Shown here piece by piece: positions 8,483-17,373 of a stretch of 64,000 bases of DNA. The position numbers were made by a program, and so were the translations under genes. The notes below the pieces were generated by a model. That model was not told where the DNA came from. It saw only the letters and a program-made list of their open reading frames with translations, and made no database searches. Location of the stretch: NCBI GenBank assembly GCA_035457705.1, contig DATIBD010000107.1, forward strand, positions 1 through 64,000. The letters run 5' to 3'. The DNA comes from DASPGQ01 sp035457705. Lineage in GTDB: Bacteria; Acidobacteriota; Vicinamibacteria; Marinacidobacterales; SMYC01. Within the stretch, counting starts at the first letter, position 1. Each line of letters begins with the position of its first letter.

Positions 8483-8820
8483 GCTTCCCCCAGACGCTCG
8501 CGTGCCGTCCGAACGACGTCGTCCAACCTCTCGACCTCCGCCGCCAGGAGATGGCGTCCCCTTGCCGTGAGCGCGTAGTACCGCCTCTGCGGGTGCTCGA
8601 CGTCGCCTCGCTTCCGCGACACCTCGCGGATGAAGCCGCGGTCCAGAAGCCGGGCGATGGTCTCGTAGAGCGTTCCCGGTCCGAGCTGCACCGCGCCCGC
8701 GCTTTTGGCCGAGACTTCTTGCTTTATGGCGTAACCGTGACGCTCTCCGGCAGCGAGCGCCACGAGAACGTGGAGCTCATGAGGCCTCAGGGGTCGACGA
8801 GAGCTCTTCGATCCACTCAT
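8479..8820 (-). CDS. PadR family transcriptional regulator
   Basis: The start is set at ATG 8820 (MSGSKSSRRPLRPHELHV); the frame is open further upstream, but that part is operator sequence. The 113-residue protein has the PadR winged helix: LHVLVALAAGERHGYAIKQEV, then LGPGTLYETIARLLDRGFI, then RRYYALTARGRHLL, with a short C-terminal dimer helix (PadR-s1 type). Its stop overlaps the start of the ADOP permease, so the two are translationally coupled. A perfect palindrome at 8833-8855 lies directly upstream, suggesting autorepression. The inducing ligand is unknown. Confidence 0.92.
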   Translation of the reverse strand: MSGSKSSRRPLRPHELHVLVALAAGERHGYAIKQEVSAKSAGAVQLGPGTLYETIARLLDRGFIREVSRKRGDVEHPQRRYYALTARGRHLLAAEVERLDDVVRTARERLGEA

Positions 8821-8832
8821 CGCGGGAATTCT

Positions 8833-8855
8833 AACATATCGGAACCCGATATGTT
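8833..8855. promoter_or_regulatory. Perfect palindrome, probable PadR operator
   Basis: Arms AACATATCGG (8833-8842) and CCGATATGTT (8846-8855) are exact inverted repeats around a 3-nt centre, 12 bp upstream of the padR start. On the minus strand a TAGAAT (8833-8828) adjoins the palindrome, placing it where it would block RNA polymerase. Confidence 0.8.
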
Positions 8856-8923
8856 TAGACTTCGTGATGGCTAGCCGACAGTCCACGCCCCGGTCGATGA
8901 GATTTCGGCTGGAGGCCTTGCGC

Positions 8924-10228
8924 CTACTCGCTCGACGTCTGCGGTACTTCGTTCCCGGCGATCCGTACGGACTCGATGCTTCTCATGTTCTCGATGTCGT
9001 CGAGCGGATTCTCGCCGAGCACGATGAAGTCGGCCCACTTCCCGGGCACGAGGGTCCCGATATCGTCGAAGCCGAGGCAGCGGGCGGCGTCCCCGGTCGC
9101 CGACATGAGAATCTGCTTCGGCGTCAGGCCCGCGTCGGCCATCAAGCCGAGCTCCATGTGCTCGAAATAACCCTGGAAACGGGCGGCGGGTCCCGTATCG
9201 GTACCAAAAGCGATGGTGCCACCGCCGTCCGAGACCTTCTTCAGGTTGGTCATCGCCACCTCGAGAGCTTTTTTGTAGGCCTGAGTGCTCTCGCTATCGG
9301 CGATACCCCGCATTCGCTCGGGATCTCGGAGCTGTTCGAGTACCTTGGGGTCCGCATCCCGGAGGAAGAAAGGGTCCTCGAAGAAATCGGGTACGGATTC
9401 GTAAACGTAAGTCGAGACCTCGCGGGTGAGAGTGGGGCAGTAACACACGCCGGAGTCCGAGAGCGCCTGAACCAGCTCCTCGTCGACCTCCTGGTCGCGC
9501 ACGCTGTGCGCCACGAAATCCGTGCCGGCTTCGAGAAGGCCCTTGGCGTCATCCAAGTAGAACAGGTGACTGGCGACCCGCAAGCTCTTCTCGTGAGCAC
9601 GCTCGATGACGGCGCGATAGAGCTCGGGTGGCATCTTCGTCGAGCTTCCGAGATTGTCGTCGACGCGAATCTTGATGAAATCGACGCCCATCGCCGCGTT
9701 TCTGTCGACCGCCGCCTGGACCTCCTCGACGGTCTCGCCGGTCACGACCTCCCCGGCCACCGTGATGCGGGCACGTTCGAGCGTTTCGTCTTCGGAATCG
9801 CGAAGCCGGGTCGCTTCCTCACCGTCCCCACCGAGCGAGTTGACGGCGGTGACGCCGTAGCGCGCGTAGAGAGCGAGCTGGCGCCGCAAGTTCGCCTCGT
9901 CGTAATGCCCCGACTCGAGGCCGAGGACATCGTTGACGTGGCCATGCGCGTTGATAAGCCCCGGGACGATGGTCTTTCCCGTGAGATCGATGCGCTCCGC
10001 GCCGTCGGGGATCGCCACGACGTTCGCCGTGCCAGCCGCTTCGACGCGACCATTACGGACGACGAGCACGGCATTCTCGATGGCGTCCGCCCCGCTCCCA
10101 TCGAAGAGCCTCATGCCGACGAAAGCCTGGCTCCCGTCGGGTGTGACGGCGACGTCCCCCGTCTCACCGCAGGACAGGAGAGCGGAGGCGATTGCAAGCA
10201 TGGAGACGATGACCACCAATGGCTTCAT
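8924..10228 (-). CDS. Secreted amidohydrolase (imidazolonepropionase-like), predicted lipoprotein
   Basis: A 434-residue protein with a signal peptide ending in a lipobox (ALLSC, about Cys20). The catalytic domain has the amidohydrolase metal motifs: NAHGHVND (HxH), a candidate carboxylated lysine in VDFIKIRVDD, His in RVASHLFYLDD, His in DFVAHSVRDQE, and Asp in FGTDTGPAA. This fits the subfamily of imidazolonepropionase-like and prolidase-like amidohydrolases that cleave amide bonds. Membrane anchoring suggests a periplasmic role in peptide or xenobiotic turnover; the substrate is unknown. It is downstream of, but not in an operon with, the PadR gene; 103 bp separate them. Confidence 0.87.
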   Translation of the reverse strand: MKPLVVIVSMLAIASALLSCGETGDVAVTPDGSQAFVGMRLFDGSGADAIENAVLVVRNGRVEAAGTANVVAIPDGAERIDLTGKTIVPGLINAHGHVNDVLGLESGHYDEANLRRQLALYARYGVTAVNSLGGDGEEATRLRDSEDETLERARITVAGEVVTGETVEEVQAAVDRNAAMGVDFIKIRVDDNLGSSTKMPPELYRAVIERAHEKSLRVASHLFYLDDAKGLLEAGTDFVAHSVRDQEVDEELVQALSDSGVCYCPTLTREVSTYVYESVPDFFEDPFFLRDADPKVLEQLRDPERMRGIADSESTQAYKKALEVAMTNLKKVSDGGGTIAFGTDTGPAARFQGYFEHMELGLMADAGLTPKQILMSATGDAARCLGFDDIGTLVPGKWADFIVLGENPLDDIENMRSIESVRIAGNEVPQTSSE

Positions 10229-10304
10229 AAGGCTCCTCCCGAAAGCGTGACTCTAACCCAGGTGGCGCTCGCATGCCTACACCTGCCGATAAGAGGCTCA
10301 CACC

Positions 10305-12059
10305 TCAGTGATATCGGAACAGGAGCATCTCGCGAAGGTTCGCGAGGCCGATCACGCACATATAGGCGAAGGCCGCCCACGCTGCCACCTTGCCAAAACG
10401 CCCTCGGTCGAGCGCGCGAGAAAGGTACCGCCCAGACAGAAGCGCCAGAATCGGTAGTGCCTGGAGCCAGTAACGGATCCCGATCGGGGTCACGAGCTCG
10501 ATGACGAGAAATACTCCCGTGACGGCGAGCCAGCTCGTCGCCGCCGTGTGAAACGGGCTTTCGCGGAAACGGCGAACGACCGGGAAGGCGCCGAGAACCG
10601 ACGTCAGGCAGAAGACCCATCCGAGCTGCTCACCCACGAGAGCAAGATCGTAGGCTCCCGTGGAAGCTTCCCCCTCGACGCTCCGACCCCACTGGCTCGA
10701 GACGAGCTCCCAGTATCCGAGGTAATAAATCCCAGCCAGGACGAAGCCGAGCAGGACCGCGAGTCGGACACGCGCCGAAGCTCCCAGTAGCCAGAGAGGC
10801 CACAGCAGGAGCCCCTCGATGAGCATCCCGAAATGGGCCGTGAGAGCTGCGAACGTCGTGAGGCCCGTCGCTGCCACGAAACGGGAGTCTTCCCGCACGC
10901 TCGCGAGCAGGAGGAAGAGAAAGCTCATCGCCAGCATCGATGCCGCGAAGAGGTTCGTCCAGTTACCGGCCGAGAACGCGGAGACGTTCATGGGTACGAG
11001 TTGATAGAGAACCGCGGCGAACGCACCGGCGGGAACGTCGTCGAAAAAGAGCCAGGCAAGAATGACCAGAGCCACCGACACCAAGACGTCGAAGAGAGCC
11101 GTCGTGAACTCGAGCGCGGTGACCCGGTCGAGGCCGACACCGACGAGAGGCGCCGCGGCCACGTAGAGCGACACCGGATAGGGAATTCGGAATGGCGCGT
11201 CGTGCTGGGTAACCGAAGTCGGATGCCAGTTGCCGCGAAGGAGCTCGCTCATCCGGTTTCCTTGGAAATCGGCGTCCGAGCTCAGCCTCAACGGATAACA
11301 CACCCCGATCGCCTCGACGGCGACAAGCGCCGCCACGAGGGCCACGACGCGAGCCCGCTCCACGGGTTGGAGCCACGTCAAACGGTCGGCTACGAATCGT
11401 GCCGCCTTCGAGACCACGACGGCGACGACCGCGATTCCCGCCAACTGGAGTGGAAAGCTCGTGAAGGCCGCCGGACCCTGGGCAAGCAAATAGAGACATC
11501 CGGCGCAAAGGACCAGGGCCGCCAGGCTCGACCCCAGGGCGAGGGTGAAACCAAAGGCCGCTAGGAACATGGTGAGCGCCGGCATCGTCCACGTGGGCCG
11601 CTCTGCCGGCTTCAAGGTGACGCCGAGCACCTGGACACCGAGGATTCGGCCGCCCGAAGCCTCGAACGTGTCCGACTCGATCCCGAGGCGAAGCGTCGGC
11701 GTGGCCGACGGTAGCTCGAAATGGTAAGTGACCGATCCAGGAAGAGCCCTGGCTCGATGGACGGTGATGCCGTTCGCGGTGAAGCGCAGCTCCGGAAGAG
11801 CCTCTCCCACGGGGCGGATGGTTTTCAGTCGAGCTTCGACGGCGATGAGACCACGCGGCGGAAGGTTGCGAAAGACGACGAACGAGCTTCCGTCGGTCCA
11901 TCGAAAGTACTTGCCTTCGGCTCGCTCCCGCGGATGAAACCCATCGACGAAGCCCCCCTCGTAGCCCCGCTCGAAGTCGACCTCGACGCTTCGACGACCG
12001 GCGTAGACGGCGACGGTCGCCGCCGCGACGAGCGCGGCTACTCCGAGTCGAGCGACCAT
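10305..12059 (-). CDS. Polytopic membrane protein, possible GT-C glycosyltransferase, last gene of nonulosonate operon
   Basis: A 584-residue protein with an N-terminal membrane helix (LGVAALVAAATVAVYAG), an extracytoplasmic beta-rich region of about 110 residues, then roughly ten hydrophobic segments from about residue 160 to the end. The topology resembles GT-C enzymes, but I see no unambiguous DxD or DE motif in the first loop and cannot name a family. It overlaps the preceding GT39-like gene by 22 bp, so it is part of the same operon. A role in transferring or exporting the nonulosonic-acid glycan is inferred from position only. Confidence 0.7.
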   Translation of the reverse strand: MVARLGVAALVAAATVAVYAGRRSVEVDFERGYEGGFVDGFHPRERAEGKYFRWTDGSSFVVFRNLPPRGLIAVEARLKTIRPVGEALPELRFTANGITVHRARALPGSVTYHFELPSATPTLRLGIESDTFEASGGRILGVQVLGVTLKPAERPTWTMPALTMFLAAFGFTLALGSSLAALVLCAGCLYLLAQGPAAFTSFPLQLAGIAVVAVVVSKAARFVADRLTWLQPVERARVVALVAALVAVEAIGVCYPLRLSSDADFQGNRMSELLRGNWHPTSVTQHDAPFRIPYPVSLYVAAAPLVGVGLDRVTALEFTTALFDVLVSVALVILAWLFFDDVPAGAFAAVLYQLVPMNVSAFSAGNWTNLFAASMLAMSFLFLLLASVREDSRFVAATGLTTFAALTAHFGMLIEGLLLWPLWLLGASARVRLAVLLGFVLAGIYYLGYWELVSSQWGRSVEGEASTGAYDLALVGEQLGWVFCLTSVLGAFPVVRRFRESPFHTAATSWLAVTGVFLVIELVTPIGIRYWLQALPILALLSGRYLSRALDRGRFGKVAAWAAFAYMCVIGLANLREMLLFRYH

Positions 12060-13672
12060 ATCTCGATCCGAGGACCCTTGAAATGGAGAGCAGAGCTCGG
12101 TGCCCAGTCCTCGTTGTCCAGGTAGGGCGTCTCCCAGCCCGGATCCACCCGGTGCCGGAGGAGGGTGCCGTGCTCGCGTACCCGCTTGAAGAGCGACGCG
12201 ACCTCGGGAGGTGGAGGCCTTGCTGGCTCCCGCAGCACGACATAGCTCACTTCGAGCTTCTTCAGAGGTTCCAGCCCGTCGAGGAGGGCCTCGTACGGGA
12301 TGTAGATCCGGTCGAGCTCGTCACCCCGGCCGAAGAAGAAGAGCTGGTAGGACTCGTACCGGCGCTCGGCGAGCGCGAGCAGACTCGCGTATTTCCCCTG
12401 TTTTTCGATCTCACCGACCGCATCGTTCGCCTCGAGACTAAGGCGGTAGCTCTCCTCGGACTGAGGGAGCGGGACAGAGTACGACTGGAGCGCGATGGCG
12501 GTGCCCGCGGCAACATTGTCCAAGATCCAGTCCCGAGCCAGGGTGCGCGTGTCCGGGGCAGCGAAGAGCCGATCAACGTGCACGGATCGATAAAGAGGTT
12601 GAAGACAGGCAAGCCCCAACACGAGCCACGCGGCCGCGCCAACGCGCCTCTCGATGCCCGCGACGGCGACTCCGGTCGCCGCCGCGAAGCACGGAAGAAC
12701 GGGATTCAAGTAACGCCCGGCGAAGAAGGTATAGGAAAGGAACACCAAGAAGATCGCCGGGAAGGTGCCCCACAGGGCGAACCTCCCCCGCATCATTACG
12801 AAGCCGGCGCAAATCAGGGCGAGGAGAGCGTACCCGAGACCCTGTTCGAGCAGGAACTCCACGTAGAGCCCCAGGCTCGGCAAAAAAGCGTTGCCCGACG
12901 AGAGGCTCCGGTCCACGACGACATCTCGATTCGCCGCCATGTGCTCGAGCGCCGTTCCGGCACGAAGGACGACATAAGGCGAAAGCAGACAGAAGGTGAC
13001 GAACGAGGTTGCTCCGGAGGCGAGCACCCAGGCCAGGGGGCGAAGCCGCGTCACGACCAGAAGAACCGGCGCGAGGAAGACGAGATAATAATGGGTGGCA
13101 AAGCCAACCCCGAGCGTCACACCGGCGAGAAGATAACTCGCGAGCGTCCGTCGCTCTCGAGCACGGTCGATGGCGGTCAGCGTGAGAACGACGAGTAGAC
13201 CAGCGGGTACGTCGTGTTTCACGTAGTGGGCATCTCGCACGTGGAAGTAGCAGAAGGCGACCACTACTGCGGCCGCTCGTGCCGCGCTACGGCCGAAATG
13301 CCTGTCGACGAGCCGATAGGTGAGCACCAGGGTGGCGAGGGCAGACAGGACGCCCACGAGACGGCCGGCGAGGTAGAAGTCCGTCGGATCTTCGAAGAAT
13401 CGACTCTGAAACTCCGGGAGACCTTCGTAGCGGCCGATGAGCCACCCGGAAACGAAGAGTGCTCCCATGACAAAGAACAGGACATAAAAGAAGAAGCTCG
13501 GGTACAAGTAGTATCCAGGGTCGGGCCCTCGTGCCAGGGAGAGCGACCGGGCCACGATGTTCGCCTCGTCGGGGTTGTAGATGAAAGGAAGCCCGTGATC
13601 GATTCCCCACAGCCGCAGCGCCGCTGCCGCAAGAACGACCAGCCAGAGGAACGGGTCGCGGAGCGCCGACAT
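12038..13672 (-). CDS. GT39/ArnT-like membrane glycosyltransferase
   Basis: A 544-residue membrane protein with a first helix (PFLWLVVLAAAALRLWGI) followed by IYNPDEANIVARSLS, the acidic DE pair expected of the PMT/ArnT first loop. Further hydrophobic helices and a soluble C-terminal part of about 140 residues follow. GT39-type enzymes use polyprenyl-phosphate sugars on the outer face of the inner membrane. The start codon overlaps the epimerase stop by one base (TGATG), and its end overlaps the next membrane gene. The sugar and acceptor are unknown; attaching the operon's glycan or decorating lipid is plausible. Confidence 0.82.
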   Translation of the reverse strand: MSALRDPFLWLVVLAAAALRLWGIDHGLPFIYNPDEANIVARSLSLARGPDPGYYLYPSFFFYVLFFVMGALFVSGWLIGRYEGLPEFQSRFFEDPTDFYLAGRLVGVLSALATLVLTYRLVDRHFGRSAARAAAVVVAFCYFHVRDAHYVKHDVPAGLLVVLTLTAIDRARERRTLASYLLAGVTLGVGFATHYYLVFLAPVLLVVTRLRPLAWVLASGATSFVTFCLLSPYVVLRAGTALEHMAANRDVVVDRSLSSGNAFLPSLGLYVEFLLEQGLGYALLALICAGFVMMRGRFALWGTFPAIFLVFLSYTFFAGRYLNPVLPCFAAATGVAVAGIERRVGAAAWLVLGLACLQPLYRSVHVDRLFAAPDTRTLARDWILDNVAAGTAIALQSYSVPLPQSEESYRLSLEANDAVGEIEKQGKYASLLALAERRYESYQLFFFGRGDELDRIYIPYEALLDGLEPLKKLEVSYVVLREPARPPPPEVASLFKRVREHGTLLRHRVDPGWETPYLDNEDWAPSSALHFKGPRIEIWSLDSE

Positions 13673-14634
13673 CAGCTCGTGCGTAAATGCTCGATGACGC
13701 GCTCTAGAATGCGATCCAACTCAATGGTGGGCTCGTAGCCGATGAGCCTTCCGACCTTGCTAATGTCGGGAACGCGACGGGGCATGTCCTCGAAGCCTTC
13801 CTCGTAGGCTTCGCTGTAGGGAACGAAAACGACCTCGGATTGGCTCCCCGTCATTGCCTTGATTTTCCCGGCGAGCTCCAGAATCGTGACCTCGTGCCCC
13901 GAGCCGATGTTGAACACCTCACCGAGGGCTCCGGGGTGCTCCATCAAGGCGATGAGGGCCCTCACGACGTCGCTCACGTCGGTAAAACAGCGGCTCTGGC
14001 TTCCGTCGCCGTACACGGTGATGGGCTCACCCGCGAGCGCCTGACGCACGAAATTCGGGATCACCATTCCGTAACGGCCCGTCTGGCGCGGACCCACGGT
14101 ATTGAAGAGCCGTGCGATGATGACGGGGAGCTTCTTCTCCTTGTGGTAGGCAAGTGCGAGAAACTCGTCGATCGCCTTCGAGCAGGCGTAGCTCCACCGC
14201 CCTTTCGTCGTCGGGCCCATCACGAGGTCGTCGTTCTCCTGGAACGGAACTTTCGCGCTCTTTCCGTAAACTTCTGACGTCGACGCCACCAGGACACGCT
14301 TCTTCTTCTTGTTGGCCAGCTTCAGAATCGTCTCGGTACCATGAACGTTCGTCTCGATGGTGTGCACCGGGCTATCGATGATGAGACGGACTCCGACGGC
14401 GGCAGCGAGATGCACCACGACATCGACCCGGTCGACATGCTCGGCGGTAACCGGCTCGTTCATCACGGTGTCAATCGTGTAGTGGAATCCCTCGATGCCT
14501 TTGAGCGGCTCGATGTTCTCGATGCTTCCCGTCGACAGGTCGTCGAGGACGAAGACTACGTGCCCCTGGCTCAAGAGCGCCTCGGCAAGATGCGAGCCGA
14601 TGAAACCAGCCCCGCCGGTGATGAGCACTCTCAC
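13672..14634 (-). CDS. NAD-dependent nucleotide-sugar epimerase/dehydratase (extended SDR)
   Basis: A 320-residue extended short-chain dehydrogenase. Features: NAD motif ITGGAGFIGSHLAEAL at the N-terminus, LDDLSTGS, VVHLAAAVGV, STSEVYGK, the catalytic YACSKAID (YxxxK), ARLFNTVGPRQTGRYGMVIPNFV, and the substrate loop VYGDGSQSRCFTDVSDVVRAL. Closest in type to UDP-GlcNAc/UDP-glucose 4-epimerases or UDP-glucuronate decarboxylase-like proteins; a PseB-like 4,6-dehydratase is an alternative I cannot exclude. The GTG start overlaps the preceding stop (GTGA). In this operon it would shape the hexose that enters the nonulosonic acid route or the carrier glycan. Confidence 0.9.
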   Translation of the reverse strand: MRVLITGGAGFIGSHLAEALLSQGHVVFVLDDLSTGSIENIEPLKGIEGFHYTIDTVMNEPVTAEHVDRVDVVVHLAAAVGVRLIIDSPVHTIETNVHGTETILKLANKKKKRVLVASTSEVYGKSAKVPFQENDDLVMGPTTKGRWSYACSKAIDEFLALAYHKEKKLPVIIARLFNTVGPRQTGRYGMVIPNFVRQALAGEPITVYGDGSQSRCFTDVSDVVRALIALMEHPGALGEVFNIGSGHEVTILELAGKIKAMTGSQSEVVFVPYSEAYEEGFEDMPRRVPDISKVGRLIGYEPTIELDRILERVIEHLRTS

Positions 14635-16322
14635 GTGAGGAGGCCTCCGTTCGCCGGACCTCGTCTTCCCGCCTTCATCAAGACCTCGGCCACGCGGTGG
14701 GCGCCGCGGGCATCGACGAGCCGAGCGCCGGCCTCGCTCATCGTTCGACGCCGCTCCGGGGCCAGCAGGAGCTCGCGCGTCTTCTCGGCGATGGTCGCCT
14801 CCGACACATCGGTACCGAGTCCCAGATGAAGGATCGTCCCGTAGCGCTCGAAGCTCTCCATCCTCTTCCTCTCGCGCGCGTTCTGGCAGAGCACGACTCC
14901 GGGCCGGCCGAGGGCAGCAATCTCGAACACCGTCATCCCTCCCGAGCAGATGACGAGGTCGGACTCGAACAAGATATCCGCCATGTGCTCGACGTTTCGA
15001 AGAAGCGTCGGCGGACGACCAAGCCTCGGAAGGAGCCCCTCGAGATCGGGGTGATAACCGAAGGCGGGACCCAGCACGGCAGTCACCTGCACATCTTCGA
15101 GCCGGTCGAGTGCTGCGAGTGTCTTCAGCGTGAGCCCCTGGGGATCGCTTCCGCCGAAACTGACGACCACCCGGCTACCGCGGCCATCGATCGATGTCGA
15201 CTCTCGGTTCTGAAACGAATCACGGAGGATGGCGAACGCCGGTCCGGAGTAGTAGTCGTCGAGCTCGGCTTCGGCTTCCTGCATGGTGGCGATGATGACC
15301 GAAGCGATCTCTTTGGGCCGTTCGATGTCCTCGATAGAGTCCACGAGGTTGATGGTGGATGCTCCCAGGGTTGCCAGGGCTCGCAGGTACTCGCCGTCGA
15401 GAAACGGTCGATCGTTGACGATGATGTTGGGCGAGTAGTCACGCACGGCTTCGATCTCCGGGCCGGCGAGAACCCGGACCTGGTGGCCGGCACGGGAAAC
15501 GTGCTGGACGCCCTCGGGATGGTCCGCGCTCATGAGAAAGCAGATGTCCGCGTGCGAAACGCTCCTCAAGGCGTCGGCGACGGCCAGGCTCCGGTAGACG
15601 TGCCCCATCCCGATTCGTCCGCCACCGTCGACGCGGATGAGAACACGAGGAAGGTGCGCGAGTTTTTCGGCGAGCCAGAAGTCGTAGATGTCGTGAACCG
15701 TGATCGAGGAGAGCTTGTCCATGAGAACGTGGCCGACCCGTGAGCCGAGACGCGTCGTTCCCTCGAGAACATCACGGCGGAGCACCCGGATCGCGCCATC
15801 TTCCTGGTACAGCGGCTCTTGATCCTCTCGGCGGCCCGCTTGCTGGAAGAGGGGCTCGAGCCTCCCTTTCGGCATGCGCCAGGTGAGCGTGCGCACCTCG
15901 TTGAGCGATATCACCGCGTCGAGATCTCCCGCGACGAGGGTATCGATCGCCTCGTCGATCTGCCGGCCGGTCCGAAACGGGGACGTCGCCTGAAGCGTAA
16001 CCACGATTCCGAATCGCTTGCCTTCCTCTTTCTCTATGACACGAACCGCGTGTCTAATGACGGCATTGATCTGCGGTAGATCCCCCGAGAGCTCTTTGGG
16101 CCGGCGGAAGGGAACCTCGGCTCCGTACTCGACCGCTACTCGGGCCACCTGGTCGTCGTCGGTGGAAACGACCAAACGGTCTATATAGCGGCTCTTTCTC
16201 GCTTCCAGAAGCGTGTGCGCGACGAGAGGCAGCGGCCCCAGCTTCTTGATATTGAGGTAAGGCACTTCGCTGTCGCCCCCGCGAGCCGGGACCACCGCGA
16301 GCACTCGCTCGTTTCCTTTCAT
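14631..16322 (-). CDS. NeuA-PseG fusion: CMP-nonulosonate cytidylyltransferase plus UDP-sugar hydrolase-like domain
   Basis: A 563-residue two-domain protein. Residues 1-225 are a NeuA-type cytidylyltransferase: VVPARGGDSEVPYLNIKKL, then VVSTDDDQVA, then VTLQATSPFRTGRQIDEAI. The nucleotide loop is atypical: the usual GSKGIPRKN is replaced by GDSEVPYLN. Residues about 227-555 resemble PseG/SpsG: DGGGRIGMGHVYRSLAVADAL with catalytic-type His241 in GxGHxxR, then IIVNDRP, VVSFGGSDPQGLTL, and ICSGGMTVFEIAALGRPGV. PseG removes UDP from 2,4-diacetamido-trideoxy hexoses, one step before the NeuB-type condensation; NeuA activates the product with CTP. The fusion thus joins steps flanking the neighbouring synthase. 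It is one base from neuB1. Confidence 0.9.
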   Translation of the reverse strand: MKGNERVLAVVPARGGDSEVPYLNIKKLGPLPLVAHTLLEARKSRYIDRLVVSTDDDQVARVAVEYGAEVPFRRPKELSGDLPQINAVIRHAVRVIEKEEGKRFGIVVTLQATSPFRTGRQIDEAIDTLVAGDLDAVISLNEVRTLTWRMPKGRLEPLFQQAGRREDQEPLYQEDGAIRVLRRDVLEGTTRLGSRVGHVLMDKLSSITVHDIYDFWLAEKLAHLPRVLIRVDGGGRIGMGHVYRSLAVADALRSVSHADICFLMSADHPEGVQHVSRAGHQVRVLAGPEIEAVRDYSPNIIVNDRPFLDGEYLRALATLGASTINLVDSIEDIERPKEIASVIIATMQEAEAELDDYYSGPAFAILRDSFQNRESTSIDGRGSRVVVSFGGSDPQGLTLKTLAALDRLEDVQVTAVLGPAFGYHPDLEGLLPRLGRPPTLLRNVEHMADILFESDLVICSGGMTVFEIAALGRPGVVLCQNARERKRMESFERYGTILHLGLGTDVSEATIAEKTRELLLAPERRRTMSEAGARLVDARGAHRVAEVLMKAGRRGPANGGLLT

Positions 16323-16323
16323 C

Positions 16324-17373
16324 TCACAGCATCGACCACTCGAGGACGGTATCCTCGGGTATCGTCACCTTCGCCACGCGTCCCACGATCACGTCGGAGA
16401 ATTTCGGATAGATTCCCGTTCCCGGACGCTTGAAAGTGAGCATGTCGCGGGTTATCTCGGTTCCGGCGGAAATCTCCCTCACCGAGACGATGCTCCGGCG
16501 CGCGAACCGGTAGGCGGCGGCCTCGGCTTCGACGGGCCCCTTCTCGTATCGTCCCATTGCCTTCTCGATCGTCCGTATGGCCTGCATCATCCGCTCCAGC
16601 TCGGGTGGATCGACAGAGAGATGGTGGTCGGGGCTGCCGGGAAGCGTCTTGTCCACCGTATAGTGCTTTTCGACCGCGACCGCCCCCAAAGCCACCGCGG
16701 CCTGGGGTACGGCAATACCGAGCGTGTGATCCGAAAGTCCCACCGGTATCTCGGGAAAAGACGCTTTCATATGCAGCATCATTCTCAAGTTGGCGTTCTC
16801 CGCCTCGCAGGGGTACTGGAGCGTACAGTGAAGGAGAATGATCTGATCGTTGCCATTTTTTCGCAGCACTTCCACCGCTTCGCCGATCTCGGCAATGGTC
16901 GCGAGGCCGGTCGACAGAATGACAGGCTTGTTCTTGGACGCTACCTTCTCGAGGAGTGGGTGATCGGTGAGATCGGCCGATGCGATCTTGAATCCGGGTG
17001 CCCCGAGCTCATCGAGCATGTCGACGGCCTCGTCGTCGAATGGAGCCGAGAAGCAGAGTAGCCCCTGCGACTTCGCGTAGCTGAAAAGGGCCTCGTGCTC
17101 TTCACGCCCGAAGCTGTCCAGCTTTCTGAACGTATCGAACTGGCTTCCCTGCGGATCGTCCGGCTCCACCCAGTAACGCGGTGCGGTTCGCGTCGAGATC
17201 TTTCCTGCCTTGTAGCTCTGGAACTTAATCGCGTCCGCTCCCGCTCGCTTCGCCTCCCGGATGAGCCTCTTGCCGAGCTCGAGATCTCCGTTGTGATTGA
17301 CCCCGGCCTCGGCGATGACGAACGCGGGATGGCCCTCGCCGATGAGCCGCCCGCCGAAATCTACTGGTTTCAT
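16324..17373 (-). CDS. NeuB-type nonulosonic acid synthase 1
   Basis: A 349-residue protein with the whole NeuB pattern: FVIAEAGVNHNGDLELGKRL, AIKFQSYKAG, KIASADLTDHPLLEKV, VILSTGLATIAEIGEAV, LSDHTLGIAVPQAAVALGAVAVEKHYT (the two metal-binding His), and PGSPDHHLSVDPPEL. A C-terminal antifreeze-like SAF domain includes RPGTGIYP. It condenses phosphoenolpyruvate with an N-acetylhexosamine-type sugar to make sialic, legionaminic or pseudaminic acid. The start overlaps the SpsF-like gene's stop (ATGA). Which nonulosonic acid is made cannot be decided from motifs; the PseG-like domain next door favours a diacetamido sugar. Confidence 0.93.
   Translation of the reverse strand: MKPVDFGGRLIGEGHPAFVIAEAGVNHNGDLELGKRLIREAKRAGADAIKFQSYKAGKISTRTAPRYWVEPDDPQGSQFDTFRKLDSFGREEHEALFSYAKSQGLLCFSAPFDDEAVDMLDELGAPGFKIASADLTDHPLLEKVASKNKPVILSTGLATIAEIGEAVEVLRKNGNDQIILLHCTLQYPCEAENANLRMMLHMKASFPEIPVGLSDHTLGIAVPQAAVALGAVAVEKHYTVDKTLPGSPDHHLSVDPPELERMMQAIRTIEKAMGRYEKGPVEAEAAAYRFARRSIVSVREISAGTEITRDMLTFKRPGTGIYPKFSDVIVGRVAKVTIPEDTVLEWSML

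Noticed and set aside
8864..10504. 546-codon rightward frame over the amidohydrolase
   Set aside because: Shadow; the amidohydrolase on the minus strand has a signal peptide and metal motifs.
13214..13229. TGTTTCACGTAGTGGG, a parS-like half site
   Set aside because: Only the left half matches; it lies inside the GT39-like coding sequence and is explained by codons.
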